From positions 186,001 through 250,000 of the forward strand of contig NZ_SNUW01000004.1 in the NCBI RefSeq assembly GCF_004376845.1: DNA of 64,000 nt, given 5' to 3'. The stretch is from Psychromonas algarum (lineage in GTDB: Bacteria > Pseudomonadota > Gammaproteobacteria > Enterobacterales > Psychromonadaceae). Positions 34,443 through 43,703 of the stretch are shown one piece after another. Made by a program: the position numbers and the translations under genes. The notes beneath the pieces are model-generated. The model was not told the origin of the DNA. It saw only the letters and a program-made list of their open reading frames with translations, and did not search any database. How positions within the stretch are numbered: position 1 is the stretch's first letter; each line of letters opens with the position of its first letter.

Positions 34443-35084
34443 ATGATGAAAAAACACGCCTTAGCCGCAATTATTGCAGCGTCTGTTAGCATGCCTTCTA
34501 TGGCAGATCATTTAGGTATTTATACTGGTATTGATTACCAAAATAATGAAACAAGCTTCGAAGGTGCTTCAATTGATTCAGATACATCAAATAACTTTTC
34601 TGGTTATGTTGCATTTGAACACTTCATCCCACTGATTCCTAATGTAAAAGTAAAATATTCAGATCTTACTAATAGTGACATAAAAAAAATTAATAACTCT
34701 GATGATGGCAGTTCAATGGCAAACGGTATCTTATATTACCAACTATTTGATAATGACCTATTTGAGTTTGATTTTGGTTTGGCTTATACCAGAATTGAAA
34801 GCTATGATGAAAAAGCTGATTTAGCTCAAGGTTATGGTGCAGCAAAATTACATATACCAGGCATGGGTATGTACGCTTTTGCTGAAGGTATTGGTGGTTC
34901 AGTGACTGATGATAAAGCATTAGATATGCAAGGTGGTTTAGCTTATACATTTAATCCTGATTCAGCTTTAATAAATTTCACCGTACGTGCTGGATACCGT
35001 GTTCAAGAAATGGAATTTGAAAACAGCGTTACACCGCAACAAAAAAATAAAGGCTTATTTGCAGGTGTAGAACTACACTTCTAA
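34443..35084 (+). CDS. TIGR04219-type outer-membrane beta-barrel protein
   Basis: 213 residues: signal peptide (KKHALAAIIAASVSMPSMA), then a barrel with the segment FEHFIPLIPNVKVKYSDL, which resembles the EHPIPLLPN-type core of the TIGR04219 family, repeated Gly/aromatic strands, and a C-terminal ELHF. The family is found in marine gammaproteobacteria; function unknown. It follows the copper chaperone by 35 bp with a GGAAAAA ribosome site and may be co-transcribed. Confidence 0.75.
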   Translation: MMKKHALAAIIAASVSMPSMADHLGIYTGIDYQNNETSFEGASIDSDTSNNFSGYVAFEHFIPLIPNVKVKYSDLTNSDIKKINNSDDGSSMANGILYYQLFDNDLFEFDFGLAYTRIESYDEKADLAQGYGAAKLHIPGMGMYAFAEGIGGSVTDDKALDMQGGLAYTFNPDSALINFTVRAGYRVQEMEFENSVTPQQKNKGLFAGVELHF

Positions 35085-35115
35085 GCCAAACTAGTTAAAA
35101 AATGAGTATAATATC

Positions 35116-35148
35116 AAGCCATAAACACTACCTGTTTATGGCTTTTTT
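35116..35148 (+). terminator. Rho-independent terminator
   Basis: AAGCCATAAACA / TGTTTATGGCTT, 5-nt loop, then TTTT. Ends the pspG-like / copper chaperone / barrel transcript. Confidence 0.92.
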
Positions 35149-35369
35149 ATTGTTACTTGACTTCCCCCCTTTTCAAAAATCAAGCCCTCCTCTCACCTTA
35201 TAAATACTCAAAATTATTACCTGCCAATCAAATTTTTTAAAATAATAAATAAAATTTAATCACGGTTTTAAATGCTATTTAGTTATAAAAGATTAGCTTT
35301 TATTCTTTTGGGACACTAAAAACCTCACGTAAACTGCGCTTATCTTAATGTATTAGTGGAAATTACTTC

Positions 35370-37169
35370 ATGGCACTTAATAATTTATCGGCCTTAACAT
35401 CGCCTTTATCAGAGTCTCAACTGGCTCAATTGCAACAAGCAACAGCCGGTCTAGATGCAGTTCAAACTGCATGGGTTAGCGGCTATTTAGCAGGCGTTAG
35501 TCAAGGACCTGTAACAGCAGCTGCACCGGTACAAAGTGCAGGACAAAGCTTAACTATCTTAGTCGGTTCACAAACCGGAAACGCAAAAGGCGTTGCACAA
35601 GAGCTAGCAGAGCAAGCTACTGCTAAAGGCATTCCTCATCAGCTAATTTCGATGGCAGACTACAAAGTAAAAGCAATCAAAGATGAAAGCCATGTCATTG
35701 TCGTTGCAAGTACCAATGGTGAAGGTGAAGCACCTGATGATGCGATTGATCTACATGCTTTCTTAGCATCTAAAAAAGCACCAAAACTAGCAGGTCTAAA
35801 GTTTGCAGTGTTAGGTTTAGGTGATTCAAGCTACGAATTCTTCTGCCAAACAGGTAAAGATTTTGAACAACGTTTACAAGCACTTGGTGGTGAAATTATC
35901 ACAGAGCGTTTAGATGCAGACGTTGATTATCAAGAAGTGACACAAGCTTGGTTTGATAAAGCCTTAACCGCTGTTGAAGCAACTCTTGAAAAAGCAGGTG
36001 TAAGCACAGCCTCTATCGCGCCAACGGCAAACACTGCAGCAAGTGAAAATAAATATAATAAGCAAAACCCATTTACAGCAAGCTTATTAACTAGCCAAAA
36101 AATCACTGGAGAGCAATCAGCTAAAGATGTTCGTCATATCGAAATAGATTTAGAAGGTTCAGACTTACATTACACAGCAGGTGATGCTCTAGGTGTTTGG
36201 TTTAAAAATGATGAATCAATGGTTGATGAACTTATTAAAAAACTAGGTTTAGATGCTAACAAAGAGATCACTCTCGGTGATAAATCACTTTCATTAAAAG
36301 ACGCGTTAATTGAAGAGTTTGAGTTAACAGGTACACACCCAGGTTTTGTTGAAGGTTATGCCGCATTAACAGCAAATAAAGCATTGTTAGCACTAGCTGA
36401 AGATAAAAATGCATGTCGTGATTTTGCTAACAATCATCAGATTGTTGATGTTGTAACAAATGAAGGTAACGATGCAGTAACAGAAGAAAACTTTATTGCC
36501 CTATTACGTCGTAGTAGTCCTCGCCTATATTCAATTGCTTCTAGCCAAACTGAAGTTGAAGATGAAGTTCATTTAACAGTAGGTGCCGTTTTATTTGAAA
36601 ATGAAACTGGGCAACAACGTGGCGGCAGCGCATCAACTTTCTTATCACACCGATTACAAGAAGGTGGTGAGGTTAAAGTCTTTATTGAAGACAATCATAA
36701 TTTCCGTTTACCAAGCAACCCTGAAACGCCAGTTATTATGGTTGGCCCAGGTACTGGTATTGCACCATTCCGCGCCTTCATGCAAGAGCGTGAAGCGAGT
36801 GATGCAACGGGTAAGAACTGGTTATTATTTGGTGACCAAACATTTAACGAAGATTTCTTATATCAAGTTGAATGGCAAGCACATTTAAAATCAGGTCTAT
36901 TAACTAAATTAGATTTAGCTTTCTCTCGTGACCAAGCAGAGAAAATCTATGTACAAGATCGTTTAAAAGAAAATGCTGCTGAAGTTTATCAATGGTTACA
37001 AGATGGTGCTCACTTCTACGTTTGTGGTGATGCAAACCGTATGGCTAAAGATGTACAAACAGCACTCATCGAAATCATCAGCGAGCAAGGTAAATTAAGC
37101 CTTGAAGACGCAGAAGAATATTTAACAGAATTACGCCAAGCAAAACGCTACCAAAGGGATGTTTACTAA
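35370..37169 (+). CDS. cysJ: Sulfite reductase (NADPH) flavoprotein alpha subunit
   Basis: 599 residues, identical in length to E. coli CysJ. Flavodoxin domain (about 62-200, [33 protein letters not shown]), connecting FAD domain (RLYSIASSQ) and NADPH domain ([30 protein letters not shown]), ending in KRYQRDVY. It passes electrons from NADPH through FAD and FMN to CysI. First gene of cysJIH; the last base of its stop codon is the first base of the cysI start. CysB-type activation is expected from the pathway, but I did not identify its site. Confidence 0.97.
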   Translation: MALNNLSALTSPLSESQLAQLQQATAGLDAVQTAWVSGYLAGVSQGPVTAAAPVQSAGQSLTILVGSQTGNAKGVAQELAEQATAKGIPHQLISMADYKVKAIKDESHVIVVASTNGEGEAPDDAIDLHAFLASKKAPKLAGLKFAVLGLGDSSYEFFCQTGKDFEQRLQALGGEIITERLDADVDYQEVTQAWFDKALTAVEATLEKAGVSTASIAPTANTAASENKYNKQNPFTASLLTSQKITGEQSAKDVRHIEIDLEGSDLHYTAGDALGVWFKNDESMVDELIKKLGLDANKEITLGDKSLSLKDALIEEFELTGTHPGFVEGYAALTANKALLALAEDKNACRDFANNHQIVDVVTNEGNDAVTEENFIALLRRSSPRLYSIASSQTEVEDEVHLTVGAVLFENETGQQRGGSASTFLSHRLQEGGEVKVFIEDNHNFRLPSNPETPVIMVGPGTGIAPFRAFMQEREASDATGKNWLLFGDQTFNEDFLYQVEWQAHLKSGLLTKLDLAFSRDQAEKIYVQDRLKENAAEVYQWLQDGAHFYVCGDANRMAKDVQTALIEIISEQGKLSLEDAEEYLTELRQAKRYQRDVY

Positions 37170-38857
37170 TGAGCCAGAAATTACACGACAACGAACGCAT
37201 TAAAATTGAAAGTAATTTCCTTCGCGGTAAATTAGTAGAAGGAATTAATGACAATACAACAGGTGCATTTCCATCTGATGAGGTACAACTCGTTAAGTTC
37301 CATGGTTTATATCAACAAGATAACCGTGATCGTCGAGCTGAGCGTAAGCAACAAAAACTTGAACCTTTATATTCATTTTTATTACGCGCACGTTTACCAG
37401 GTGGTGTTGTAACACCACAACAATGGTTAGAAATAGACCGCGTTGCTGAAGAGTTAACAGATGCGGGCAGTATTCGCCTAACAACACGTCAAACATTCCA
37501 ATACCACGGAATATTTAAACGTAACTTAAAATCAGTATTCCAAGAGCTTAAGTTCAAAGCGAATATCGATTCTATTTTTACAGCGGGTGACGTTAACCGT
37601 AATACTATTTGTACTTCTAACCCTGAACAATCAGTGTTACATACAGAAGTTTACGAGCTATCTAAAAAAATTAGTGAGCACTTTTTACCAAAATCAAATG
37701 CATATGCTGAAATTTGGTTAGATGGTGAAAAAGTATTAGATACTGAAGAAGAGCCGATTTATCACAATATCTTCTTACCACGTAAATTTAAAATTGCAGT
37801 GGCGCTACCGCCTTATAATGATGTTGATATTCATGCTAATGATCTTAACTTCATCGCTATTATTGAAGATGAAAAAATCACTGGCTACAACGTTGTTGTC
37901 GGCGCTGGTTTAGGTATGACACACGGCGATAAAACAACTTTCCCACGTTTGGGTGATGATTTTGGTTTTATTCCAACAGATAAAGTAATAGAAGTCGCTG
38001 AAGCAGTTGTGACAACACAGCGTGATTTAGGTGGTCGTGTCAGTCGTTCACATGCACGTACTAAATACACATTAGAAACACACGGCATTGAAACTTTTAA
38101 ACAAGAAGTTGAAAAACGTTCTGGTGTTACCTTTGCTGCACCAGGTGCTTATGAGTTTACTGAACGTGGCGATCGTATCGGCTGGGTTAAAGGTATCGAT
38201 AATAAATGGCACTTAACTGTATTCATTGAAAACGGCCGTATCTTAGACTTTGACGGAAAACCACTAAAATCAGGATTAGTTAAAATTGCTAAAGTACATC
38301 AAGGTACTTTCCGCATGACAGCTAACCAAAATTTAGTTATCGCAAGTGTGCCTGAGTCTGAAAAAGATAACATTGAAAAATTAGCACGTGAGTGTGGCTT
38401 AATAGACGATGGAACAAGTGCTCAACGCCTTGATTCAATGGCTTGTGTATCACTACCGACCTGTCCTCTTGCAATGGCAGAAGCGGAGCGTTACCTACCA
38501 GGTTTAACAGATGACGTTGAAGGTTTATTAGCTAAACATGGTATTGCTAAAGATCATATCATCCTACGTATTACAGGCTGTCCAAATGGCTGTGGACGTG
38601 CGATGTTGGCTGAAATTGGTTTAGTGGGTAAAGCACCAGGTCGTTATAACCTTCATTTAGGTGGTAACAAGATTGGGACTCGACTGCCAAAAATGTATGC
38701 TGAGAATATTGATGAAGCAACTATCGTTAGTACACTCGACGAATTAATTGGCCGCTGGGCAAACGAACGAAACCAAAATGAAGACTTTGGTGACTTTGTT
38801 ATCCGTGCTGGCATCATTGCTGAAGTAGTTATTGCAGCTAGGGATTTTTATGCCTAA
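37169..38857 (+). CDS. cysI: Sulfite reductase hemoprotein beta subunit
   Basis: 562 residues (E. coli 570). Contains the siroheme/4Fe-4S ligand pairs in [10 protein letters not shown] and [10 protein letters not shown], and the substrate-binding Arg/Lys segments ([12 protein letters not shown]). It reduces sulfite to sulfide by six electrons from CysJ. Coupled at both ends: it overlaps cysJ by 1 bp and cysH by 8 bp. Confidence 0.97.
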   Translation: MSQKLHDNERIKIESNFLRGKLVEGINDNTTGAFPSDEVQLVKFHGLYQQDNRDRRAERKQQKLEPLYSFLLRARLPGGVVTPQQWLEIDRVAEELTDAGSIRLTTRQTFQYHGIFKRNLKSVFQELKFKANIDSIFTAGDVNRNTICTSNPEQSVLHTEVYELSKKISEHFLPKSNAYAEIWLDGEKVLDTEEEPIYHNIFLPRKFKIAVALPPYNDVDIHANDLNFIAIIEDEKITGYNVVVGAGLGMTHGDKTTFPRLGDDFGFIPTDKVIEVAEAVVTTQRDLGGRVSRSHARTKYTLETHGIETFKQEVEKRSGVTFAAPGAYEFTERGDRIGWVKGIDNKWHLTVFIENGRILDFDGKPLKSGLVKIAKVHQGTFRMTANQNLVIASVPESEKDNIEKLARECGLIDDGTSAQRLDSMACVSLPTCPLAMAEAERYLPGLTDDVEGLLAKHGIAKDHIILRITGCPNGCGRAMLAEIGLVGKAPGRYNLHLGGNKIGTRLPKMYAENIDEATIVSTLDELIGRWANERNQNEDFGDFVIRAGIIAEVVIAARDFYA

Positions 38858-39614
38858 CAGATTAGAGCTTGCTCACTTATTAACACTCTCTAAAGCAGCG
38901 CAAACGGTTGCGCTCGCTGACACCAATGCAGCATTAGAAAAAATGACTGCATTAGAGCGTGTTCAATGGGCTGTTGAACATTTAGAAAGTGAATTTGTAC
39001 TGTCATCAAGCTTTGGTATTCAAGCCGCTGTATGTTTACATTTAATAACATCAGTGAAAGCAGACACTCCTATTATTTTGACTGATACAGGGTATTTATT
39101 TCCTGAAACGTATCAGTTTATTGATGATTTAACTAAACAGCTTAATTTAAACCTGAAAATTTACAGTGCACAGCATAGTGCAGCTTGGCAGGAAGCGCGT
39201 TATGGTAAATTATGGGACCAAGGTGTTGATGGATTAACTCAATACAACTTGATGAATAAAGTAGAACCAATGAAACGTGCATTAAAAGAACTAAATGCCA
39301 AAACATGGTTTTCTGGGTTACGTCGTACTCAATCGTCAAGCCGTGGTGATCTACCTGTTTTAAGTATTCAAAATGGTTGTTTTAAGTTTTTACCCATCAT
39401 TGATTGGAGTAATAAAGAAGTACATTATTACCTTGAAGCTAATGGTCTAAGCTACCATCCATTATGGGAACAAGGTTATGTATCTGTAGGTGATGTACAA
39501 ACATCTCGTCCACTTGAAGCGGGCATGAGTGAAGAAGAAACACGTTTCTTCGGACTGAAAAGAGAATGTGGCTTACATGAAGATCCTATTGAAGAACAAG
39601 GCAGTGGTATCTAG
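38850..39614 (+). CDS. cysH: Phosphoadenosine phosphosulfate reductase
   Basis: 254 residues from the ATG at 38850, chosen because GGGA lies 7 bases upstream and the sequence then begins [11 protein letters not shown]; an earlier in-frame start adds only six residues. Motifs: [14 protein letters not shown] (PP-loop type), [13 protein letters not shown], the [11 protein letters not shown] segment, and the C-terminal ECGLHE whose Cys is catalytic. Lacks the CCxxRK/CxxC cluster of APS reductases, so PAPS is the substrate. Produces sulfite for CysJI, thioredoxin-dependent. Confidence 0.96.
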   Translation: MPNRLELAHLLTLSKAAQTVALADTNAALEKMTALERVQWAVEHLESEFVLSSSFGIQAAVCLHLITSVKADTPIILTDTGYLFPETYQFIDDLTKQLNLNLKIYSAQHSAAWQEARYGKLWDQGVDGLTQYNLMNKVEPMKRALKELNAKTWFSGLRRTQSSSRGDLPVLSIQNGCFKFLPIIDWSNKEVHYYLEANGLSYHPLWEQGYVSVGDVQTSRPLEAGMSEEETRFFGLKRECGLHEDPIEEQGSGI

Positions 39615-39679
39615 TTTTATCATCACTTACTTCAAAATATTCAGATAATAAATTGCACCTCTTTAGCAAAATGATCAAA

Positions 39680-39731
39680 AAAATGAACAAATTGAGTTAT
39701 TTTTAAAATAACCCAATATTGTTCATTTTTT
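39680..39731. terminator. Bidirectional terminator, cysH / EEP lipoprotein
   Basis: AAAATGAACAA pairs with TTGTTCATTTT, with an inner ATTG-GTTAT / ATAAC-CAAT stem. T-run on the plus side and A-run on the left give U-tracts both ways. Confidence 0.85.
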
Positions 39732-39753
39732 ATAATTAAACACACCTATACAA

Positions 39754-41310
39754 TTACATTGCTAGATTTACGTACTCTTCTATCTGCTCTTTACTAATCG
39801 TTAATAGAGCATAATCTTTACGCCAACCATTAATCGTTGCATCTCTGCGTAATCGTAATTGCAAAGCTTGATCATATTCAGAGCTAGAAAGCATACTCAG
39901 CACATTGTTAGAAACTTTAATTTCAAATTGCTGATTGTTAATATCACCTTCAATTATCTCAGTTTGCCAAATACTATCACGTGCCCCACTGCGATCACCC
40001 ATGATGGCAAATATATACCCCCAATCATCACGCATCAGATCTAAGTTATTCAGTGTAAACTTAATCACTAAGTTTTCACCTTCAGCACTTAATTCTACAT
40101 TCTCGAATTGTGGCTCCCATATAACTGGCTCGCTCTGTGGTGCATCATATGGTGTCTCAACAATAAAGCTTGTTGAGTACCAAAGATGATCAGAAACAAA
40201 CTCACGCTCACCATATTGAGGCTCACCTTCAGCATCAACTTTTACACCACTATGTGGGTCCGACCAAGTATAGCTATCATCTTCACCATGAGGACCAGGG
40301 AAATAAGTATGAACTCGTGGGCCAATAAGTGATGCATCAACTAATTCTACACCTGAAGCCTGTGCGTTATAGTAAATAAAGTCTAAACGGTCTCGATCAT
40401 CTAATGCTCGACCACATTGAGTAACGTAACTGTCGCCATCAGTCCAACTATCATCTTTATGGAATGGCCAAGACAAACCAGGGTGAGTGGCGGGATTTGG
40501 ATATAGCTCTCGATAAGTATCTGTATAACCAGCATTTTTAACCAAACGATGGGTTAAAAAGTCATGTTGAGTACCTGCATGATCAAACATATAAGCTGTC
40601 TCTTCGGTCCAATCTAAACCAGAAGCTTCGTTAAAATCACCGCCAAATATAATCAAGTCATTGTTATCTTTATTATCTGTAAGCTTAGTCAGCATGTACC
40701 TAACTTGATCGGGCCTCATCGAACGTTCATTTAATATATCAAGCTCATCTGAATCAGATACCGCAACACAACCTTCACGTGCAGACCAAGTAAAACCATT
40801 ACCACCACGCGCGTCGTAAACGACATAATTCTGATAATCTAAATGAGCACTCCATACAGGGACATCACGACCATTAATATCCAAAATAGCACCAATAACG
40901 TTACCATTATCAGTATGAATATCTTGGTTATCAAAAACCTGTTTTATAGGATATTTAGAAAGTAGTCCAACACTTGATACATCATGCTTACCTTGCCACA
41001 CATACATACCTAACTCTTCACCAAGACGAGCAGTCACACCTGATGCCTCTGAAAGTAAAATAACATCGGGAGAAGCAAACTTGAGTTCCTCTACTGCGAT
41101 ATCAAAGGATAAGCGATCATTTGTAGTGAAGTTTCGACGTAAGCTATTCCACATATTAGCTGAAAGCACTTTTACTTCTGTTTGGTAAGATTCCGGTTGA
41201 GGTGCTGGAGCTGGTAATTCAGGTTCTTCTGTATCTGTATTAGAAGAGTTACTGTTACAACCAACCAACAAACTGCTGATCAAAAAAGGAAGAATTTTAG
41301 ATGTTTTCAT
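39754..41310 (-). CDS. Endonuclease/exonuclease/phosphatase-fold lipoprotein
   Basis: 518 residues from the ATG at 41310 (GAGTGG 5 bases upstream; an in-frame GTG three codons earlier is possible). Lipoprotein signal (LPFLISSLLVGC) followed by an acidic Pro-rich linker. EEP fold motifs: LSANMWNSLRR, Glu in LLSEASG, WSAHLDY, GGDFNEASG and the C-terminal SDHLWYS His. About 130 residues after the EEP domain form a separate C-terminal beta-rich region. Surface or periplasmic metal-dependent phosphodiesterase or nuclease activity is likely. Scavenging phosphate from nucleic acids or phospholipid head groups would fit the organophosphate cluster nearby, but this is inference. Confidence 0.82.
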   Translation of the reverse strand: MKTSKILPFLISSLLVGCNSNSSNTDTEEPELPAPAPQPESYQTEVKVLSANMWNSLRRNFTTNDRLSFDIAVEELKFASPDVILLSEASGVTARLGEELGMYVWQGKHDVSSVGLLSKYPIKQVFDNQDIHTDNGNVIGAILDINGRDVPVWSAHLDYQNYVVYDARGGNGFTWSAREGCVAVSDSDELDILNERSMRPDQVRYMLTKLTDNKDNNDLIIFGGDFNEASGLDWTEETAYMFDHAGTQHDFLTHRLVKNAGYTDTYRELYPNPATHPGLSWPFHKDDSWTDGDSYVTQCGRALDDRDRLDFIYYNAQASGVELVDASLIGPRVHTYFPGPHGEDDSYTWSDPHSGVKVDAEGEPQYGEREFVSDHLWYSTSFIVETPYDAPQSEPVIWEPQFENVELSAEGENLVIKFTLNNLDLMRDDWGYIFAIMGDRSGARDSIWQTEIIEGDINNQQFEIKVSNNVLSMLSSSEYDQALQLRLRRDATINGWRKDYALLTISKEQIEEYVNLAM

Positions 41311-41522
41311 TATGTCCACTCATAGGTTATTTAGTGGGTTCATCATATGATGCCAAGATGACATTCTTACGCAGATCAACCTAATAAAATAAAACCGTAC
41401 TCATAAGTATAACTTATCAATAGGTTTGAGCAGGTAATGAAACGCAGTTTGAGGGGATCGAAAACGAGCCGACACACTGCCTCACTACCATTAATAACAC
41501 ACTAAAATAGCATACGATCAGC

Positions 41523-41685
41523 TATGCCAATTACAATAAATTGCCTCTCTATTTCATTGCTTAAAAGAGACCATTTCTCAGCTGTAAATTTCGTAAATAG
41601 CACAGCCATTTACGTAAATTTTTGCTTAGAATTAAACTATTTTTCAGCGCAAAATTTAGATGGCATATTTAATGTAATCGGTATT
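41523..41685 (-). repeat. Dispersed element of about 160 bp with terminal inverted repeats (copy A)
   Basis: Ends ATGCCAATTAC (41524-41534) and GTAATCGGTAT (41674-41684) are inverted repeats with two mismatches. Read on the minus strand it aligns along its whole length with the element at 50098-50256, sharing ATCTAAATTTTGCG, ACGTAAATGG and ACGAAATTT in the same order and spacing. No coding capacity. It resembles a miniature inverted-repeat transposable element. Confidence 0.65.
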
Positions 41686-41704
41686 AATTATTGAGGAAGA
41701 ATAC

Positions 41705-41756
41705 AGAGGAGAGTGTTAACTCTCCTCTAAATATAGCGGTTTAAAAAAACGCTATA
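41705..41756 (-). terminator. Tandem hairpins after the Ugp-type ATPase gene
   Basis: Perfect 10-bp stem AGAGGAGAGT/ACTCTCCTCT with a 4-nt loop (41705-41728) and a TATAGCG/CGCTATA stem (41732-41756). No long terminal U-tract, so terminator strength is uncertain. Confidence 0.5.
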
Positions 41757-41788
41757 AAGATTGCAGATTTTTTAGGGTAGCATCACTT

Positions 41789-42925
41789 CTAATAAAGCAG
41801 TGCTTGCTCTGTTTCAATATCAAATAGATGACAATGTGACATATCAAATTTCATATAATGATCTTCATTATGCTTAACGCTGTCATCTGGATTAAACGGG
41901 ATACGTGAAATGATCTGTTCATTCCCTAATTTACAATACAAATAAAGTTCATTGCCCATCGACTCAATGACGTTAATATGAGTCAACGCTATATCCCCCT
42001 GCTCTGAAGGTGCTTGAGAGGTGTTGGCAACCGTTGATATATGTTCAGGACGCATACCAAACCATACTTTTTGTCCTATTTTATCACTTACCTTTTGTGC
42101 TTTATCATCAGGCAATAAAAAGCGTGTGCCACAGGCTAATTGTGTATACACATGCTCATTTTCTTTAATCAAGGTCGCGACAATAAGATTCATCGCAGGA
42201 GAGCCGATAAAGCCAGCAACAAACTTATTTGCGGGTAGATGATAAAGGTTCATTGGCGTATCAACTTGCATAATTCTACCTTGATTAAGAACACAGATAC
42301 GATCACCAAGAGTCATTGCTTCCACTTGATCATGTGTAACATAAATCATGGTCGCATTCTGACCTTCAGCTTTTAAATCTTGATGTAATTGCGCAATACT
42401 AATACGTGTTGAAACGCGTAATTTAGCGTCTAAATTAGACAGCGGTTCATCAAATAAAAATACATCTGGTTTACGTACCATTGCACGACCTAATGCAACT
42501 CGTTGACGCTGCCCTCCAGACATTTCACCCGGTTTATTATTTAGCAGTTGAGTGATCTCTAAGGTTTCTGCCGCTTCGTTAATACGTCGCTCTATTTCTA
42601 ATTTTTCTAGTTTTTGCTGTCTTAAACCAAAAGCCATATTTTCATAAACGGACATATGCGGATATAGCGCATAATTCTGGAATACCATCGAAATACCACG
42701 GTCTTTGGGCGGTAAATGGTTCACGCAACGATCACCAATAATGACCTCTCCTGCAGTTATATCTTCTAACCCTGCAATCATTCGTAATGTAGTAGATTTA
42801 GCACAACCTGATGGCCCAACAAACACCATAAATTCGCCTTCTTTGATAGTCAGGTCGATACCGTGAACCGCTTTAAATCCATTTGAATATTGTTTTTCAA
42901 CTTGACGTAATATTACTTCAGCCAT
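41789..42925 (-). CDS. ABC ATPase of the Ugp/Mal type
   Basis: 378 residues, usual length of UgpC/MalK. Walker A GPSGCAKSTT (Ala where most have Gly-Lys: G-C-A-K), signature MSGGQRQRVALGRAM, Walker B VFLFDEPLSNLDAKLR, H-loop YVTHDQVEAMTLGD, and a C-terminal TOBE/OB regulatory domain (about 240-378, with WFGMRPEHIS). It powers the two permeases encoded upstream. Last gene of the operon. Such ATPases are often exchangeable between sugar and glycerol-phosphate systems. Confidence 0.9.
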   Translation of the reverse strand: MAEVILRQVEKQYSNGFKAVHGIDLTIKEGEFMVFVGPSGCAKSTTLRMIAGLEDITAGEVIIGDRCVNHLPPKDRGISMVFQNYALYPHMSVYENMAFGLRQQKLEKLEIERRINEAAETLEITQLLNNKPGEMSGGQRQRVALGRAMVRKPDVFLFDEPLSNLDAKLRVSTRISIAQLHQDLKAEGQNATMIYVTHDQVEAMTLGDRICVLNQGRIMQVDTPMNLYHLPANKFVAGFIGSPAMNLIVATLIKENEHVYTQLACGTRFLLPDDKAQKVSDKIGQKVWFGMRPEHISTVANTSQAPSEQGDIALTHINVIESMGNELYLYCKLGNEQIISRIPFNPDDSVKHNEDHYMKFDMSHCHLFDIETEQALLY

Positions 42926-42968
42926 TTTTCTTCCATTTTTAATAATTATTTTAATGAGTGCTTATTTG

Positions 42969-43703
42969 TTAATTGAGATAACTAGTTAAGTGAGTATCAA
43001 AATCAGCAACTGAATTGAGTATATGATCCGCATGAGGTTTTAATTCTTCGGTAGTTGCCGTCCCTGTTAAAACCCCAATGGTAGCGGCACCAGCATTACG
43101 TCCAAAGTGCATATCTGAAACAGTATCACCAAACATAATGACATGCTGTGGTGCTAAATTGCAGTGTTCACAAAAAGCGGTGAGTAGTGCTGGAGCCGGT
43201 TTAGGCTCGATATCACCATCGGAATAACCAACAAAATCAAACAGATCATGTAGTTGACTTTGTACCAAGCTATAAATTGTTGCATTTTTTGTATCTGCTG
43301 TGGCCACTCCTAGCTTAAAACCTCTTTTCTTTAACTCAATAAGTTTATCTTTAACCCCTGGTAATGCTTGAATAAGAGATGGGTTATCTTCCACTTGCTG
43401 ATTAAAAACGTTTTTTACATGCTGACTAAATTTTTCTTCATCGATGGTTAAATGCATTAATTGGTACCAAGCTGATGCTGTATCTTCAACTGGGTTTGAT
43501 GCTAATAAACCATGGTTATCAACATGATCACCATATACACCAATCGCTGCTAATAATGCTTTGCTATCCGCTAGGCTATTTTTATTGTCAGCCTCAAAAG
43601 TATGCAGTATTTCCTGTGCTGCACCATGCGCAACTTGCAACCACATTTGATGGAATTCTAGTAGTGTGCCATCTTTATCAAACAGTAATCCTTTATTCTT
43701 CAT
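42969..43703 (-). CDS. HAD-family phosphatase (phosphoglycolate-phosphatase-like)
   Basis: 244 residues. Motif I LLFDKDGTLLEF (nucleophile Asp near 9), motif II GVATADTKNATIYS, motif III Lys in EPKPAPALLTAFCEH, motif IV MFGDTVSDMHFGRNAG. A helical cap lies between motifs I and II, placing it with the Gph-like branch of small-molecule phosphatases. Its first 11 bases overlap the end of the PHP phosphoesterase gene, so the two are made together. In this operon it probably removes the last phosphate from the product of that enzyme; cytosolic. Confidence 0.85.
   Translation of the reverse strand: MKNKGLLFDKDGTLLEFHQMWLQVAHGAAQEILHTFEADNKNSLADSKALLAAIGVYGDHVDNHGLLASNPVEDTASAWYQLMHLTIDEEKFSQHVKNVFNQQVEDNPSLIQALPGVKDKLIELKKRGFKLGVATADTKNATIYSLVQSQLHDLFDFVGYSDGDIEPKPAPALLTAFCEHCNLAPQHVIMFGDTVSDMHFGRNAGAATIGVLTGTATTEELKPHADHILNSVADFDTHLTSYLN

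Larger units (their letters stand above)
41311..41788. other. Intergenic region holding a dispersed repeat and terminator hairpins
   Basis: 478 bases. It contains the long TIR element (41523-41685) and paired hairpins at 41705-41756, listed separately. The promoter of the EEP lipoprotein should be in 41311-41500. No gene is seen. Confidence 0.6.
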
